DNA of 19,317 nucleotides. Origin: Patescibacteria group bacterium. GTDB lineage: Bacteria > Patescibacteriota > Minisyncoccia > Phycocordibacterales > UBA5272. The stretch spans positions 1 through 19,317 of the forward strand of contig JAUPVO010000042.1 in NCBI GenBank assembly GCA_030916975.1, given 5' to 3'. The position numbers were made by a program, and so were the translations under genes. The number at the start of each line of letters is the position of its first letter. The stretch's first letter is position 1. The notes below the pieces were generated by a model. That model was not told the origin of the DNA, did not search any database, and saw only the letters and a list, made by a program, of their open reading frames with translations. Shown here piece by piece: positions 6,405-13,871 of this stretch.

Positions 6405-8279
6405 ATGATGGACAAAATTGAATTTAAAGGTTTGAGTCATGATGAAGTTAAGAGAAGCATAGAGGAGCATGGTAGAAATATTTTAGAAGAAAAGAAAAAA
6501 GAAAATCTTTTTGAGCTGTTTTTAAAAGAGTTCAAAAGTCCTCTCATCTATATATTACTTTTTGTATCCTTTGTAACATTTTTGATGAAGGATTATTCTG
6601 ACGCAGCAGTTATCTTGGCTATAGTTGTTATTAATTCTATCATCGGAGTTACTCAATCTTATAGAACAAGTAATATAATTAATTCTTTGAAGTCCTTGTC
6701 TGTATCTAAGAATAAAGTCATTCGTGGCGAAGCTCTAAAAGAGGTACCTATTACTGACATTGTAGTAGGAGATATTGTCCTTCTTAGTTCGGGCGATATA
6801 GTTCCAGCGGATGGAAAACTGCTAGAAATCAGTGAGTTAAATATTAACGAAAGCAAAATTAATGGAGAGTCTATGCCTGTTCTAAAGAGTGAAGATGATA
6901 CAACACTTTTCCGTTCTACTGTTGTTAGTTCTGGATCAGGGATTATGATATGTGAAAAGGTTGGGCATGAGACCGTGATAGGCAAGCTAACCAAAGAGAT
7001 AATTAATAATATCGGACAAGCTACAGAATTTGAAAAAAAGATGTCAAGAATCACAAAAGCAATTCTTTATGGAGTTGTAGTTTCTGTCTCTCTGATTTTT
7101 GTTTTGGGGTTATACAAGGGTTATGATATTTTGGATATTTTTAAAGTCTCTATTTCTCTGGCTGTATCAGCTATACCAGAAGGTTTGCCAGTAGTTCTGA
7201 CTATGGTCTTGGCTATAGGGGCTTATAGAATGGCAAAGGTTAATGCGCTTCTCAAAAATCTTCCATCGGGCTCTACTTTGGCCAGTGTATCTTATATCTG
7301 TACTGATAAGACAGGAACATTAACAGCCGGAGATATTAGTGTCAAAAAGATTATTAATATAGGGGATTTAGAAAAAGATGAATTAAATAAAATGATAATT
7401 CATTCTCTTGATATTGAAGATGTGGCTGGTAAAATGATTGGATCTGGACTTGATTTAAAATTGTATGATTATTTTTTTAAAGATAAAAGTAATAAGAATA
7501 AAATTAGTAGAGATCTAGAGTGGAAAGAAACAAAAGAAATACCTTTCACTAGTCAGACCAAATACAATGCTAAAGAATACAAAAAAGATGGCTATTATGT
7601 ACAGGTATACAAAGGTGCGGCAGAATTTTTGGCAAAGGATAATAAAGAGGTGGATCAGTTTACCAAAAGTGGATACAGGGTATTGGCTCTCTCAACAAGA
7701 GTGTCAAAAAGATCTTATGGTTTTGATGTAACAAAATCAAAGCCACAAGCAATTATTATTTTTGAAGATAAGATAAGACATGACGTAGCAGAAGCTGTAA
7801 AAGATGTACTTGCTACTGGAGTTAAGATAATGATGATAACAGGCGATAATATTAACACCGCCAAGCATGTTGCCAAAGAGGTGGGCATTCTGCACCATAA
7901 AGATCATATATCTCTAGAGAGTAAGGATTTGGAAGCTATGAGCGACCAAGAACTCAAAGAGAGTATAGACAGAATTAAAGTCATAGCTAGAGCTAACCCT
8001 TTAGACAAATTAAGAATAATCAAAATACTTCAATCTAAAAATGAGATAGTGGCTATGACTGGAGATGGGGTGAATGATGGTCCAGCTATAGCTGCTGCTA
8101 ACATAGGTATATCTATGGGTAAAACTGGAACAGAGGTAGCCAAAGAAGCAGCCGACTTAGTTTTGATTGATGATAATTTTGCATCTATTCGTAATGGAAT
8201 ATTTGAAGCCAGAGTTATACTTGAAAATGTAAGAAAAACTTTGGTTTTTTATTCTCTACTTCTCTCGGTGAAGTGGTAA
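6405..8279 (+). pseudogene. P2-type cation-transporting ATPase, N-terminal part (frameshifted)
   Basis: The 624-aa frame holds nearly all ATPase machinery: an N-terminal cytosolic region and M1-M2 (about 44-84), the actuator loop with NGES (153-156), M3-M4 with the ion-site motif PEGLP (258-262), phosphorylation site DKTGTLT (D301), a compact nucleotide-binding domain with KGAAEF, then MITGDN and TGDGVNDGPA. PEGLP indicates a P2 (Ca2+/Mg2+/Na+-type) pump. The frame ends after LLSVKW instead of continuing through M5. The missing M5-M10 lies in the -1 frame at 8273-8857. Adding one T to the T6 run at 8245-8250 would give LVFLFSTSLGEVVIVG and a single 817-aa protein of normal size. Either a real disabling mutation, recoding, or a homopolymer sequence error. 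Confidence 0.88.
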
Positions 8280-8857
8280 TAGTTGGTTCTAGTGTTATAT
8301 TCAATACTCCTATAGCACTTTTGCCAGTTCAGATACTCTGGCTCAATCTTCTAACCGATGGATTTCTTAGTATTGGGCTTGCCAATGAAGGGCAAGAGCA
8401 CAGATATAGTAAATATCATTTTTCTCGCTACAGAGGATCCATACTTAATAAGTATGATATATTCAGAATTATAAATATGGTCCTAGTGATGAGTGTTGTC
8501 TCTATAACAATGTTTTTATATATGCTCAAGATTGCTGTGATAGAAGTTGTCAGAACTTGTATGCTTATAATAGTTTCATTATTTCACTGGGTTAATGCCA
8601 TTAATATCAGAAAGAATTATGATTCCATTTTCTCTTACAATCCATTTTCTAACAAGTTCATTTTTATAGGATTGATTATAGAAGGAGTTCTCTTGTGGGC
8701 TAGCGTCTATACTGATATAGGTAACAGATTCTTGCATACGGTCAAAGTTAACCCAAATGTGTTCTATTATTTCTTTTTTGTCTCTCTTATTATTTTGATA
8801 CTTGATGAACTTTATAAATTCTTCTATAGAATAAAAAAAGATAGAAGAGGTATTTAA
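8273..8857 (+). pseudogene. P2-type cation-transporting ATPase, C-terminal part (M5-M10)
   Basis: Opens at GTG 8273, overlapping the end of the preceding frame by 7 nt, and is continuously open in this frame from 8225. It supplies the rest of the pump: VVIVGSSVIF (M5), then QILWLNLLTDG, the M6 motif whose N and D ligate the ion in P2 ATPases, and four more membrane segments. By itself a 194-aa fragment lacking the ATP-hydrolysing domains could not pump ions. It is the other half of the 6405-8279 gene rather than an independent gene. The GTG start is nominal; no ribosome-binding signal was seen. A terminator follows 41 nt after the stop. Confidence 0.85.
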
Positions 8858-8897
8858 TATACACTGTATATAGGGTTAGGAATATCGTATCTTATAT

Positions 8898-8932
8898 CAA
8901 AACAAGAAAGCATTACCTTTCTTGTTTTGTTT
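8898..8932 (+). terminator. Intrinsic terminator after the P-type ATPase
   Basis: A perfect 13-bp stem (CAAAACAAGAAAG, 8898-8910, with CTTTCTTGTTTTG, 8917-8929), loop CATTAC, followed by TTT. It lies between convergent transcripts (ATPase forward, ASCH reverse) and could serve both. Confidence 0.85.
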
Positions 8933-8969
8933 CGGTCGACCCATCTTTTGATAGGGTCTAGGATGTTCA

Positions 8970-8982
8970 TTACGGGGTAAGG
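8970..8982 (+). repeat. Left 13-bp inverted repeat flanking the ASCH gene
   Basis: TTACGGGGTAAGG here is the exact reverse complement of CCTTACCCCGTAA at 9416-9428. The two lie outside the two ends of the ASCH gene, bounding a 459-bp segment. Confidence 0.6.
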
Positions 8983-9005
8983 CTTATTGATTATATTTTA
9001 GCATA

Positions 9006-9347
9006 TCATTTCTGCCCTTCTCGAACGACTATAAATTTTATTCCAACTACTCCAAACTTTTCTTCATCTTCTTTTGAATAGTATTTGTAAATAGTCATTA
9101 GGTTTTCTAAAGAGTCACTACCAAAAAGACCAAAATCATTGTTAGAAAATAAATTTTCAAACTTTGTATATTTTAATAAGTCTGTAACAACCACATCAAC
9201 TTTATCTTCATTAGACCAAAATGTAACAGTGTCTCCTATAGTAATACCCCTTCTTTTATCATCATAGAGTCTAGTTTCTATTGTCTTATTCCCGGTTCTT
9301 ACTTTTTCGAAAGCTATTCGATTTAAGTTCATTAAATGGTTTTTCAT
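9006..9347 (-). CDS. ASCH-domain (PUA-like) protein
   Basis: The 113-aa protein contains the ASCH signature GxKxxExR as GNKTIETR (19-26), followed by LYDDKRRGITIGDTVTFW, typical of this RNA-binding PUA-like fold, and the characteristic C-terminal block around KFGVVGIKFIVV. ASCH proteins are proposed to bind or act on RNA or modified nucleosides; some homologues are nucleases or amidohydrolases, so no reaction is assigned. It is encoded against its neighbours. Its ATG lies inside a perfect palindrome, TTCATAT-A-ATATGAA (9343-9357). It is flanked by 13-bp inverted repeats, and a decayed copy of its 3' end follows at 9419-9485, signs of duplication or cassette-like movement. Confidence 0.85.
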   Translation of the reverse strand: MKNHLMNLNRIAFEKVRTGNKTIETRLYDDKRRGITIGDTVTFWSNEDKVDVVVTDLLKYTKFENLFSNNDFGLFGSDSLENLMTIYKYYSKEDEEKFGVVGIKFIVVREGQK

Positions 9348-9357
9348 ATAATATGAA
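9343..9357. promoter_or_regulatory. Palindrome over the ASCH start codon
   Basis: TTCATAT-A-ATATGAA is a perfect 7-1-7 palindrome that includes the reverse-strand ATG (9345-9347). It could be an operator, but short AT-only palindromes can arise by chance in DNA this AT-rich. Confidence 0.3.
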
Positions 9358-9415
9358 GCTAGTATTTCGTGTTAGCTGTTGTTGGTGAGCCTTCTCGAGA
9401 TAGAACCAAATGATT

Positions 9416-9428
9416 CCTTACCCCGTAA
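9416..9428 (-). repeat. Right 13-bp inverted repeat flanking the ASCH gene
   Basis: CCTTACCCCGTAA, exact reverse complement of 8970-8982. It also falls at the edge of the degenerate ASCH 3'-end copy. Confidence 0.6.
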
Positions 9429-9485
9429 AGCCCATTTCAATATATTTACTATATCACAACGACCCTTCTCGAGCGACTATGAAAA
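9419..9485 (-). pseudogene. Decayed remnant of a second ASCH gene 3' end
   Basis: Shifted by exactly 448 nt and without gaps, this stretch aligns with 8971-9037, the 3' end and downstream flank of the ASCH gene. Read on the reverse strand it encodes FIVAREGSL followed by TGA, against FIVVREGQK and TGA in the intact gene, with the stop codons in register (9454-9456 and 9006-9008). The rest of the second copy is not recognisable. The most likely origin is a tandem duplication followed by loss. Confidence 0.5.
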
Positions 9486-9771
9486 GTGACAAAAGTGACA
9501 CAGATCAAGCCATAAAGTTACACTTAACTGTAATCTTTAAATCCACAGCTACGGCTATTGTTGTATTTTATTTAAAAATGATATTATTAAGGAGTACCTT
9601 TAAATTTATAAATCTTCCTACGGCTAGTTAATCTAAAGTGCTGGGCAATCATACCCATTCAAAAGCATAAATGGTTAGTTAGCTGAGGTCTGATCAAAAC
9701 AACTGAAATACAATAGACCGAGCATTGTCTCAAGACTCTATTTATTTGAAGAAGATTGGATTAAGGAAATG

Positions 9772-9798
9772 TAAACCCAAATTGGTTTATGTTTTTTT
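9772..9798 (+). terminator. Weak intrinsic terminator-like hairpin
   Basis: TAAACC (9772-9777) pairs with GGTTTA (9784-9789) over a 6-nt loop and is followed by TG and seven T. The stem is short. It implies a forward transcript ending here, possibly from an unrecognised small RNA in 9640-9770. Confidence 0.45.
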
Positions 9799-9829
9799 GA
9801 TTCAGTCTTTTTTTGTTACTGATTTTTTA

Positions 9830-9870
9830 AAGCACCAACCCTCTTTGGATTAAGGTGCTTTTATTATTTT
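9830..9870 (+). terminator. Terminator-like hairpin just before the methyltransferase gene
   Basis: AAGCACC (9830-9836) pairs with GGTGCTT (9854-9860), with T-rich sequence following (TTATTATTTT). It ends 22 nt before the methyltransferase ATG, so it either stops upstream transcription or acts as an attenuator in the leader. Confidence 0.55.
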
Positions 9871-9882
9871 AACAAAAAATAT

Positions 9883-11163
9883 ATGTCTAAAGTAAATTTA
9901 GTTTGGAGTACAAAAATTAGAAAGGTCAAAGATTTAATTCCTTGGAAAGAAAATCCAAGAAAGATTACCAAGGTAGCTCTTGAGAAGCTTAAGAAACGAA
10001 TTGTAGATCGTGGTTTTCATAGTGTCATTGTAGTTGATAACGACGATACTATTCTCTCTGGAAATCAGAGAAAGACAGCTCTTACTCAATTAGGAATCAA
10101 AGAAGTGAATGTGCTTGTACCAAATCGACAACTCACCAATGATGAGCGAACAAGGATTGCACTTGAGAGTAATCATAATGATGGTGAATGGGATTTTGAA
10201 GCTTTAAAAAACTTTGAACTGCCCACACTCCTTGATACTGGTTTCGATGAAATCGAACTCTCAAAGTTCTGGGACAAAGATGTCGAACTGAAAGATGATC
10301 CGATAGATTTAGAGAAAGAAATAAAGAAAGCAAAGGATACGAAGATAAAGGCTGGCGATATGTTTCAACTTGGAAGACATAGACTCCTTTGCGGTGATTC
10401 CCTTAATCCTAAGAATGTAAATAAATTAATGGGAGATGTCCGTGTCGATATGGTAAACGATGATATGCCGTTCAATATTGGACTCAGTTATGACAAAGGT
10501 GTTGGTAATAAGCAAAACTATGGTGGAACGATAAATGACAATAAGACTGAAGAAGAATATAAAAACTTTGTCAGGACTTTAATCCAAAATGCTTTATCTG
10601 TTAGCAAAGAAAATGCTCATATAATGTTTTGGTGCGATGAGCGATATGTCTGGCTATTGCAAACTCTCTACAAAGAACTCGGTATTGATTCCAAAAGATT
10701 ACTTGTTTGGATTAAAAATAATAGTTCACCAACACCATCTGTAGCTTTCAATAAGGTTACAGAGTTTTGTGTATATGGCACGATAGGACGACCATATCTT
10801 TCTAAAGAAGTACATGATCTCCATGAGATTCAAAACCATGATTTAACGACTGGCAACAACCTGTCAGAAGAAATCATGGATCAGCTCAATATCTGGATGG
10901 TCAAAAGACTGCCAGCGAACCAATACTCTCATCCCACAGAAAAGAGCCCTCTATTACACCATAAAGCTCTACGTAGATGCACAAAGGTCGGTGATGTGGT
11001 TCTTGACCTTACCGCTGGATCAGGAAGTATTCTGATTGCTTGTGAACAGCTAAAAAGAACTGCCTATATTTGTGAGCTTGAACCAGTCTTCTGCCAAGTT
11101 ATCCTAAATAGATTTAAAAAATTTACTGGAATTAACCCAATACAAATCTATGAAAAAGAATAA
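9883..11163 (+). CDS. ParB/Srx-like N-domain fused to beta-class DNA methyltransferase
   Basis: The 426-aa protein has a ParB-like N-domain (about 17-95; ENPRK, ILSGNQRKTAL) and an adenine-N6/cytosine-N4 methyltransferase domain (about 155-420). Motif order is that of beta-class enzymes: catalytic motif IV first (NDDMPFNIG, D194-F197), target region, HPTEKS, then the AdoMet-binding motif DLTAGSGS near 370. Motif IV is DMPF where DPPY/F is usual, so activity is not assured. Such fusions commonly precede terminase genes in phages and prophages, where the methyltransferase is thought to protect phage DNA. It overlaps the next gene by 14 nt. The start context AAATAT-ATG matches neighbouring genes. 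A hairpin immediately upstream may control expression. Confidence 0.88.
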   Translation: MSKVNLVWSTKIRKVKDLIPWKENPRKITKVALEKLKKRIVDRGFHSVIVVDNDDTILSGNQRKTALTQLGIKEVNVLVPNRQLTNDERTRIALESNHNDGEWDFEALKNFELPTLLDTGFDEIELSKFWDKDVELKDDPIDLEKEIKKAKDTKIKAGDMFQLGRHRLLCGDSLNPKNVNKLMGDVRVDMVNDDMPFNIGLSYDKGVGNKQNYGGTINDNKTEEEYKNFVRTLIQNALSVSKENAHIMFWCDERYVWLLQTLYKELGIDSKRLLVWIKNNSSPTPSVAFNKVTEFCVYGTIGRPYLSKEVHDLHEIQNHDLTTGNNLSEEIMDQLNIWMVKRLPANQYSHPTEKSPLLHHKALRRCTKVGDVVLDLTAGSGSILIACEQLKRTAYICELEPVFCQVILNRFKKFTGINPIQIYEKE

Positions 11164-11530
11164 ATTACAAGATCAGTTCTTTGAAGAATTGCGCAAAGTT
11201 CCAATTGTCCAAGTTGCGTGCGAGAAAACTGGTATATCTCGCAATAGTATCTATCGCTGGAAAAAGCAAGATAAATCATTCTCAAAGAAAATGGATCAAG
11301 CTATGGCTGATGGTGTTGCATTCATAAATGACATGAGTGAAAGCCAAATGTTTACGATGATTAAAGAAAAGAATTGGTCAGCGATATCATTTTGGCTTAA
11401 GCACAGGAATCCTAATTATAAAGATAAAATTGAAATTAGTACCAAAGAAGAGTCGGAGGATTTAACCTCGGAACAACGAAAGATAATCCGTAAGGCTCTT
11501 AAACTAGGTACAACTTTCATAAATAAATAA
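11150..11530 (+). CDS. Terminase small subunit-like HTH protein
   Basis: The 126-aa protein starts with a helix-turn-helix: VACEKTGISRNSIYRWKKQDKSF (about 23-45), followed by helical sequence including SFWLKHRNPNYKDK (83-96), a pattern typical of phage terminase small subunits of the phBC6A51 type. Small terminase recognises the phage packaging site and hands DNA to the large subunit. Identification leans on position: it overlaps the methyltransferase by 14 nt and ends 7 nt before the large terminase gene. Size fits the family. Alternative reading: another small phage DNA-binding protein. Confidence 0.75.
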   Translation: MKKNKLQDQFFEELRKVPIVQVACEKTGISRNSIYRWKKQDKSFSKKMDQAMADGVAFINDMSESQMFTMIKEKNWSAISFWLKHRNPNYKDKIEISTKEESEDLTSEQRKIIRKALKLGTTFINK

Positions 11531-11537
11531 TAAATAT

Positions 11538-13001
11538 ATGCAACAAAAAATAATATCCGAATCCTTAATTAATAGAATGATTAAAGACAAGAAAATACGA
11601 ACAGAAATAACCAAACAAAGTCATTGGTACTTTTTCCATTTCTATTTTGGTCACTACGTTAATTATCCAATTGCTCCTTTTCATGAAGAAATATTCAATA
11701 TTCTCGATAATGAAAAGATAAAACTTGCGGTTATTGTCGCTTTTAGAGGGTCGGCAAAATCAACCCTCATTACCACTTCGTATGTTTTGTGGTCTATTCT
11801 CGGAATACAACAAAAGAAGTTCATTATCCTTTGTGGTCAGACAGAACAGAAAGCTAGACAGTATTTAATGAATATTAAAAATGAATTACTTCACAATGAA
11901 TTACTTAAAAAAGATTTAGGACCTTTTGAAGAAGAAAGGAACAGCTTAGGTAATGTGACTGCTCTGATCATTAAGAAGCTTGATGTAAAGATTATGACAA
12001 CTTCCACTGGTCAAAGTATTCGTGGAACAAGACACAATCAACATCGACCAGATCTGATTATTCTTGATGACATAGAAGATATTGAATCCGTTAAAACTCG
12101 AGAAGGCAGAAACAAAACATTTAACTGGCTCACTGGCGAAGTTATTCCAGCTGGCACAAAGAATACTCGAATCATTGCTGTTGGAAATCTTCTGCACGAA
12201 GATTCATTATTAAAACGATTACAGAAAAAGATTGAAAATGGTGAGATGAAATCCATGAATGGCATATACCGTCAATATCCAATTGTAGACAACCAAGGTA
12301 ATATTTTATGGTTAGGTAAATACCCAACACTTGAAGATGTTGAAGCTGAAAGAGAGAAAACCATGGATGACATTGCGTGGTATCGAGAATACGAGCTTAA
12401 AATAATCTCTACTAGTGAGCAAGTAGTTAAACCAGATTGGATTCAGTTTTATAAAGAATTACCAAATGAAAGCTTAAGAATTATCTCTGTTGGTGTTGAT
12501 TTAGCAATCAGCGAGAAAGAAACAGCTGACTATACGGCAATGATATCTGGGTATGTATATGGATACGGTCGAAATATGAAGATCTATATCCAACCAAACC
12601 CAATAAATGAACGAATACCTTTTCCTGTACAAATGGAGCGAGTGCAAACAGTTTTAGCAATCCATCTTCAGAGATGTTTTCATGTCAAAATATATATTGA
12701 AGATGTTGGCTATCAAAAAGCATTGGTCCAATCTCTGGGTCATGTTAAAAGATATATTGAATCTGCACCCGTTGGAAGAAACGATAAACAGACAAGACTT
12801 CAACTCACTACTCCTATGTTAAAAAATGGTAATATTCTATTCCCAGAGCAAGGCGCAGAAATACTTATTGAACAAATCCTTGGATTTGGTAAAGAAAACC
12901 ATGACGATTTAGTAGATGCTTTTTCTATGCTCGTTTTAAAAGTAGTGGAAAGAAATCCAAGAGGTCCTATCTCTGGAATTGGAAAGCCTGATCTTCTTTA
13001 G
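11538..13001 (+). CDS. Phage terminase large subunit
   Basis: The 487-aa protein is the ATP-driven DNA-packaging motor and nuclease of tailed phages. The ATPase half has the terminase-type Walker A AFRGSAKST (68-76), Walker B LIILDD (173-178) followed by E180, and a coupling segment IIAVGNLLHEDSLL. The nuclease half has the RNase H-like acidic residues: D321 in VGVDLAIS, an acidic pair in IYIEDVG (near 384) and HDDLVDAFSM near 455-464. Length and both domains look complete, so the gene is not visibly decayed. No portal, protease or capsid gene follows; instead a convergent gene begins 1 nt after the stop. It derives from a phage, prophage or phage satellite. Confidence 0.93.
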   Translation: MQQKIISESLINRMIKDKKIRTEITKQSHWYFFHFYFGHYVNYPIAPFHEEIFNILDNEKIKLAVIVAFRGSAKSTLITTSYVLWSILGIQQKKFIILCGQTEQKARQYLMNIKNELLHNELLKKDLGPFEEERNSLGNVTALIIKKLDVKIMTTSTGQSIRGTRHNQHRPDLIILDDIEDIESVKTREGRNKTFNWLTGEVIPAGTKNTRIIAVGNLLHEDSLLKRLQKKIENGEMKSMNGIYRQYPIVDNQGNILWLGKYPTLEDVEAEREKTMDDIAWYREYELKIISTSEQVVKPDWIQFYKELPNESLRIISVGVDLAISEKETADYTAMISGYVYGYGRNMKIYIQPNPINERIPFPVQMERVQTVLAIHLQRCFHVKIYIEDVGYQKALVQSLGHVKRYIESAPVGRNDKQTRLQLTTPMLKNGNILFPEQGAEILIEQILGFGKENHDDLVDAFSMLVLKVVERNPRGPISGIGKPDLL

Positions 13002-13002
13002 G

Positions 13003-13545
13003 TTATCTTCCTAGGTTTATAAGAATATTGTTACTACCACTGAATGCATTTTTATTGTACTGGAATTGCAGTTCTTTAGAGTTCTTTGGTATTTCAAATC
13101 CTACCCAACCAGTTCTTTTACTGTTAGCGATAATAGTACCATCAAGACCAATTGATGGATTTTCCATCACCTTATTAGTCACTGTAACTTGGTAGCTGTT
13201 TTTCTCTCCATCTCTCACAAACATTTGCCCTAGAGTAGTAACATATTGTTGAGTAGATGCAGTATTCTCTATTGTGATATTTAAATTGATCCATTCGTTA
13301 CCTTCAGTTGGTTTTGAAAACTGACCTCCTTGAGAATATTCAACTTTATTTATTGTTAAAAGCGAATCTCCGATCTTTACTTGATCGCCAACTTTAAAAA
13401 CTTCTTCACTTGCTGTTTTATTTGCTGTATTATTTTGAGCAACATCTACAGGTTTATTATTTGATCCTACTACTATTAAAAATCCAATTACTAAAACCCA
13501 GAACCACCATTTTTTATAAAACTTCTTCTTTGCCTGTTGTTCCAT
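13003..13545 (-). CDS. DUF4352-type membrane-anchored protein
   Basis: The 180-aa protein has a lysine-rich N-terminus, one membrane helix (KWWFWVLVIGFLIVVG, 12-27), a short N/T/A linker and a predicted extracytoplasmic beta-sandwich (about 45-178). The pattern KVGDQVKIGDSLLTINKVE, then EWINLNITIENTA, GWVGFEIP and a beta-rich end fits DUF4352 (telokin-like). There is no lipobox cysteine, so it is probably anchored by its helix. Homologous domains occur in many Gram-positive and CPR surface proteins and on mobile elements; function is unknown. It is convergent with the terminase (1-nt gap), is the only gene here on this strand, and may be a cargo gene. Its promoter region holds the 10-bp inverted repeat at 13558-13594. 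Confidence 0.78.
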   Translation of the reverse strand: MEQQAKKKFYKKWWFWVLVIGFLIVVGSNNKPVDVAQNNTANKTASEEVFKVGDQVKIGDSLLTINKVEYSQGGQFSKPTEGNEWINLNITIENTASTQQYVTTLGQMFVRDGEKNSYQVTVTNKVMENPSIGLDGTIIANSKRTGWVGFEIPKNSKELQFQYNKNAFSGSNNILINLGR

Positions 13546-13557
13546 TTAAATTTTCTG

Positions 13558-13594
13558 TTGCGTCTTAATTTATAAAACCTGTGATAAGACGCAA
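13558..13594. repeat. 10-bp inverted repeat upstream of the DUF4352 gene
   Basis: TTGCGTCTTA (13558-13567) is perfectly mirrored by TAAGACGCAA (13585-13594) across a 17-nt gap that contains a TATAA-rich segment. It lies 13 nt upstream of the reverse-strand start at 13545, so it may flank that gene's -10 as an operator, or form the 5' hairpin of the structured region to its right. Confidence 0.6.
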
Positions 13595-13648
13595 AAAGCC
13601 TATCACTAGGTAGAGTCTTGCGACTCATATATCCGTTTCCAGATATAA

Positions 13649-13691
13649 CGCAACGAGCGACCCTAATGATAGGTTCTTTATGCTCGTTGCG
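13649..13691. repeat. 43-bp inverted-repeat site, attP-like candidate
   Basis: CGCAACGAGC (13649-13658) and GCTCGTTGCG (13682-13691) are perfect inverted arms around a 23-nt centre. The overall length and the outer-arm symmetry resemble attachment sites of large serine recombinases, and such a gene starts about 200 nt away. A plain RNA or DNA hairpin is the alternative. Confidence 0.4.
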
Positions 13692-13846
13692 ATTTACTTC
13701 ACCATGCCTTTGTTGCCAAAGGTTTAGGCTACTTTACTATTTAGTTGTAAATGAATAATAACATTTTCGACCTTATTATTCAACGACCATCCTATCGCAG
13801 AAAGTCAAAATATCAGAGGAAAGTTACCAACATGTTGCCAACAACG

Positions 13847-13871
13847 AGAGCCTTAGCAAAAGGCTCTTTTT
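13847..13871 (+). terminator. Intrinsic terminator directly before the serine recombinase
   Basis: AGAGCCTT (13847-13854) and AAGGCTCT (13860-13867) form a perfect 8-bp stem around AGCAA and are followed by TTTT. It ends 17 nt before the recombinase ATG, implying a forward transcript that stops here, or attenuation of recombinase expression. Confidence 0.85.

Larger units (their letters stand above)
9348..9882. other. Gene-free transition zone between core genes and phage-derived module
   Basis: No convincing gene is seen in these 535 nt. The zone holds the ASCH remnant, two tandem copies of AAAGTGACA near 9484-9501, two copies of CTACGGCTA (9549-9557, 9618-9626), two copies of TTGGATTAAGG (9756-9766, 9845-9855), and two terminator-like hairpins near its right end. 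A forward frame at 9410-9631 is open, but it starts within the ASCH remnant and has no protein-like character. The left edge of the mobile region probably lies in or near this zone. Confidence 0.6.

Noticed and set aside
8241..8252. Programmed -1 frameshift site in the P-type ATPase
   Set aside because: The sequence G-GTT-TTT-TAT does not make a good X-XXY-YYZ heptamer, no strong downstream stem was noticed, and P-type ATPases are not known to need one. A lost T is simpler.
9410..9631. Forward open frame of 73 codons
   Set aside because: It begins inside the degenerate ASCH 3'-end copy, runs through short DNA repeats, and shows no domain or family pattern.
9640..9770. Possible tRNA gene in the transition zone
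   Set aside because: No cloverleaf, T-loop GTTCRA or acceptor stem could be assembled.
13820..13835. GAGGAAAGT resembling the RNase P RNA conserved region I
   Set aside because: It lies only about 50 nt before the terminator, and the other conserved RNase P regions are missing.
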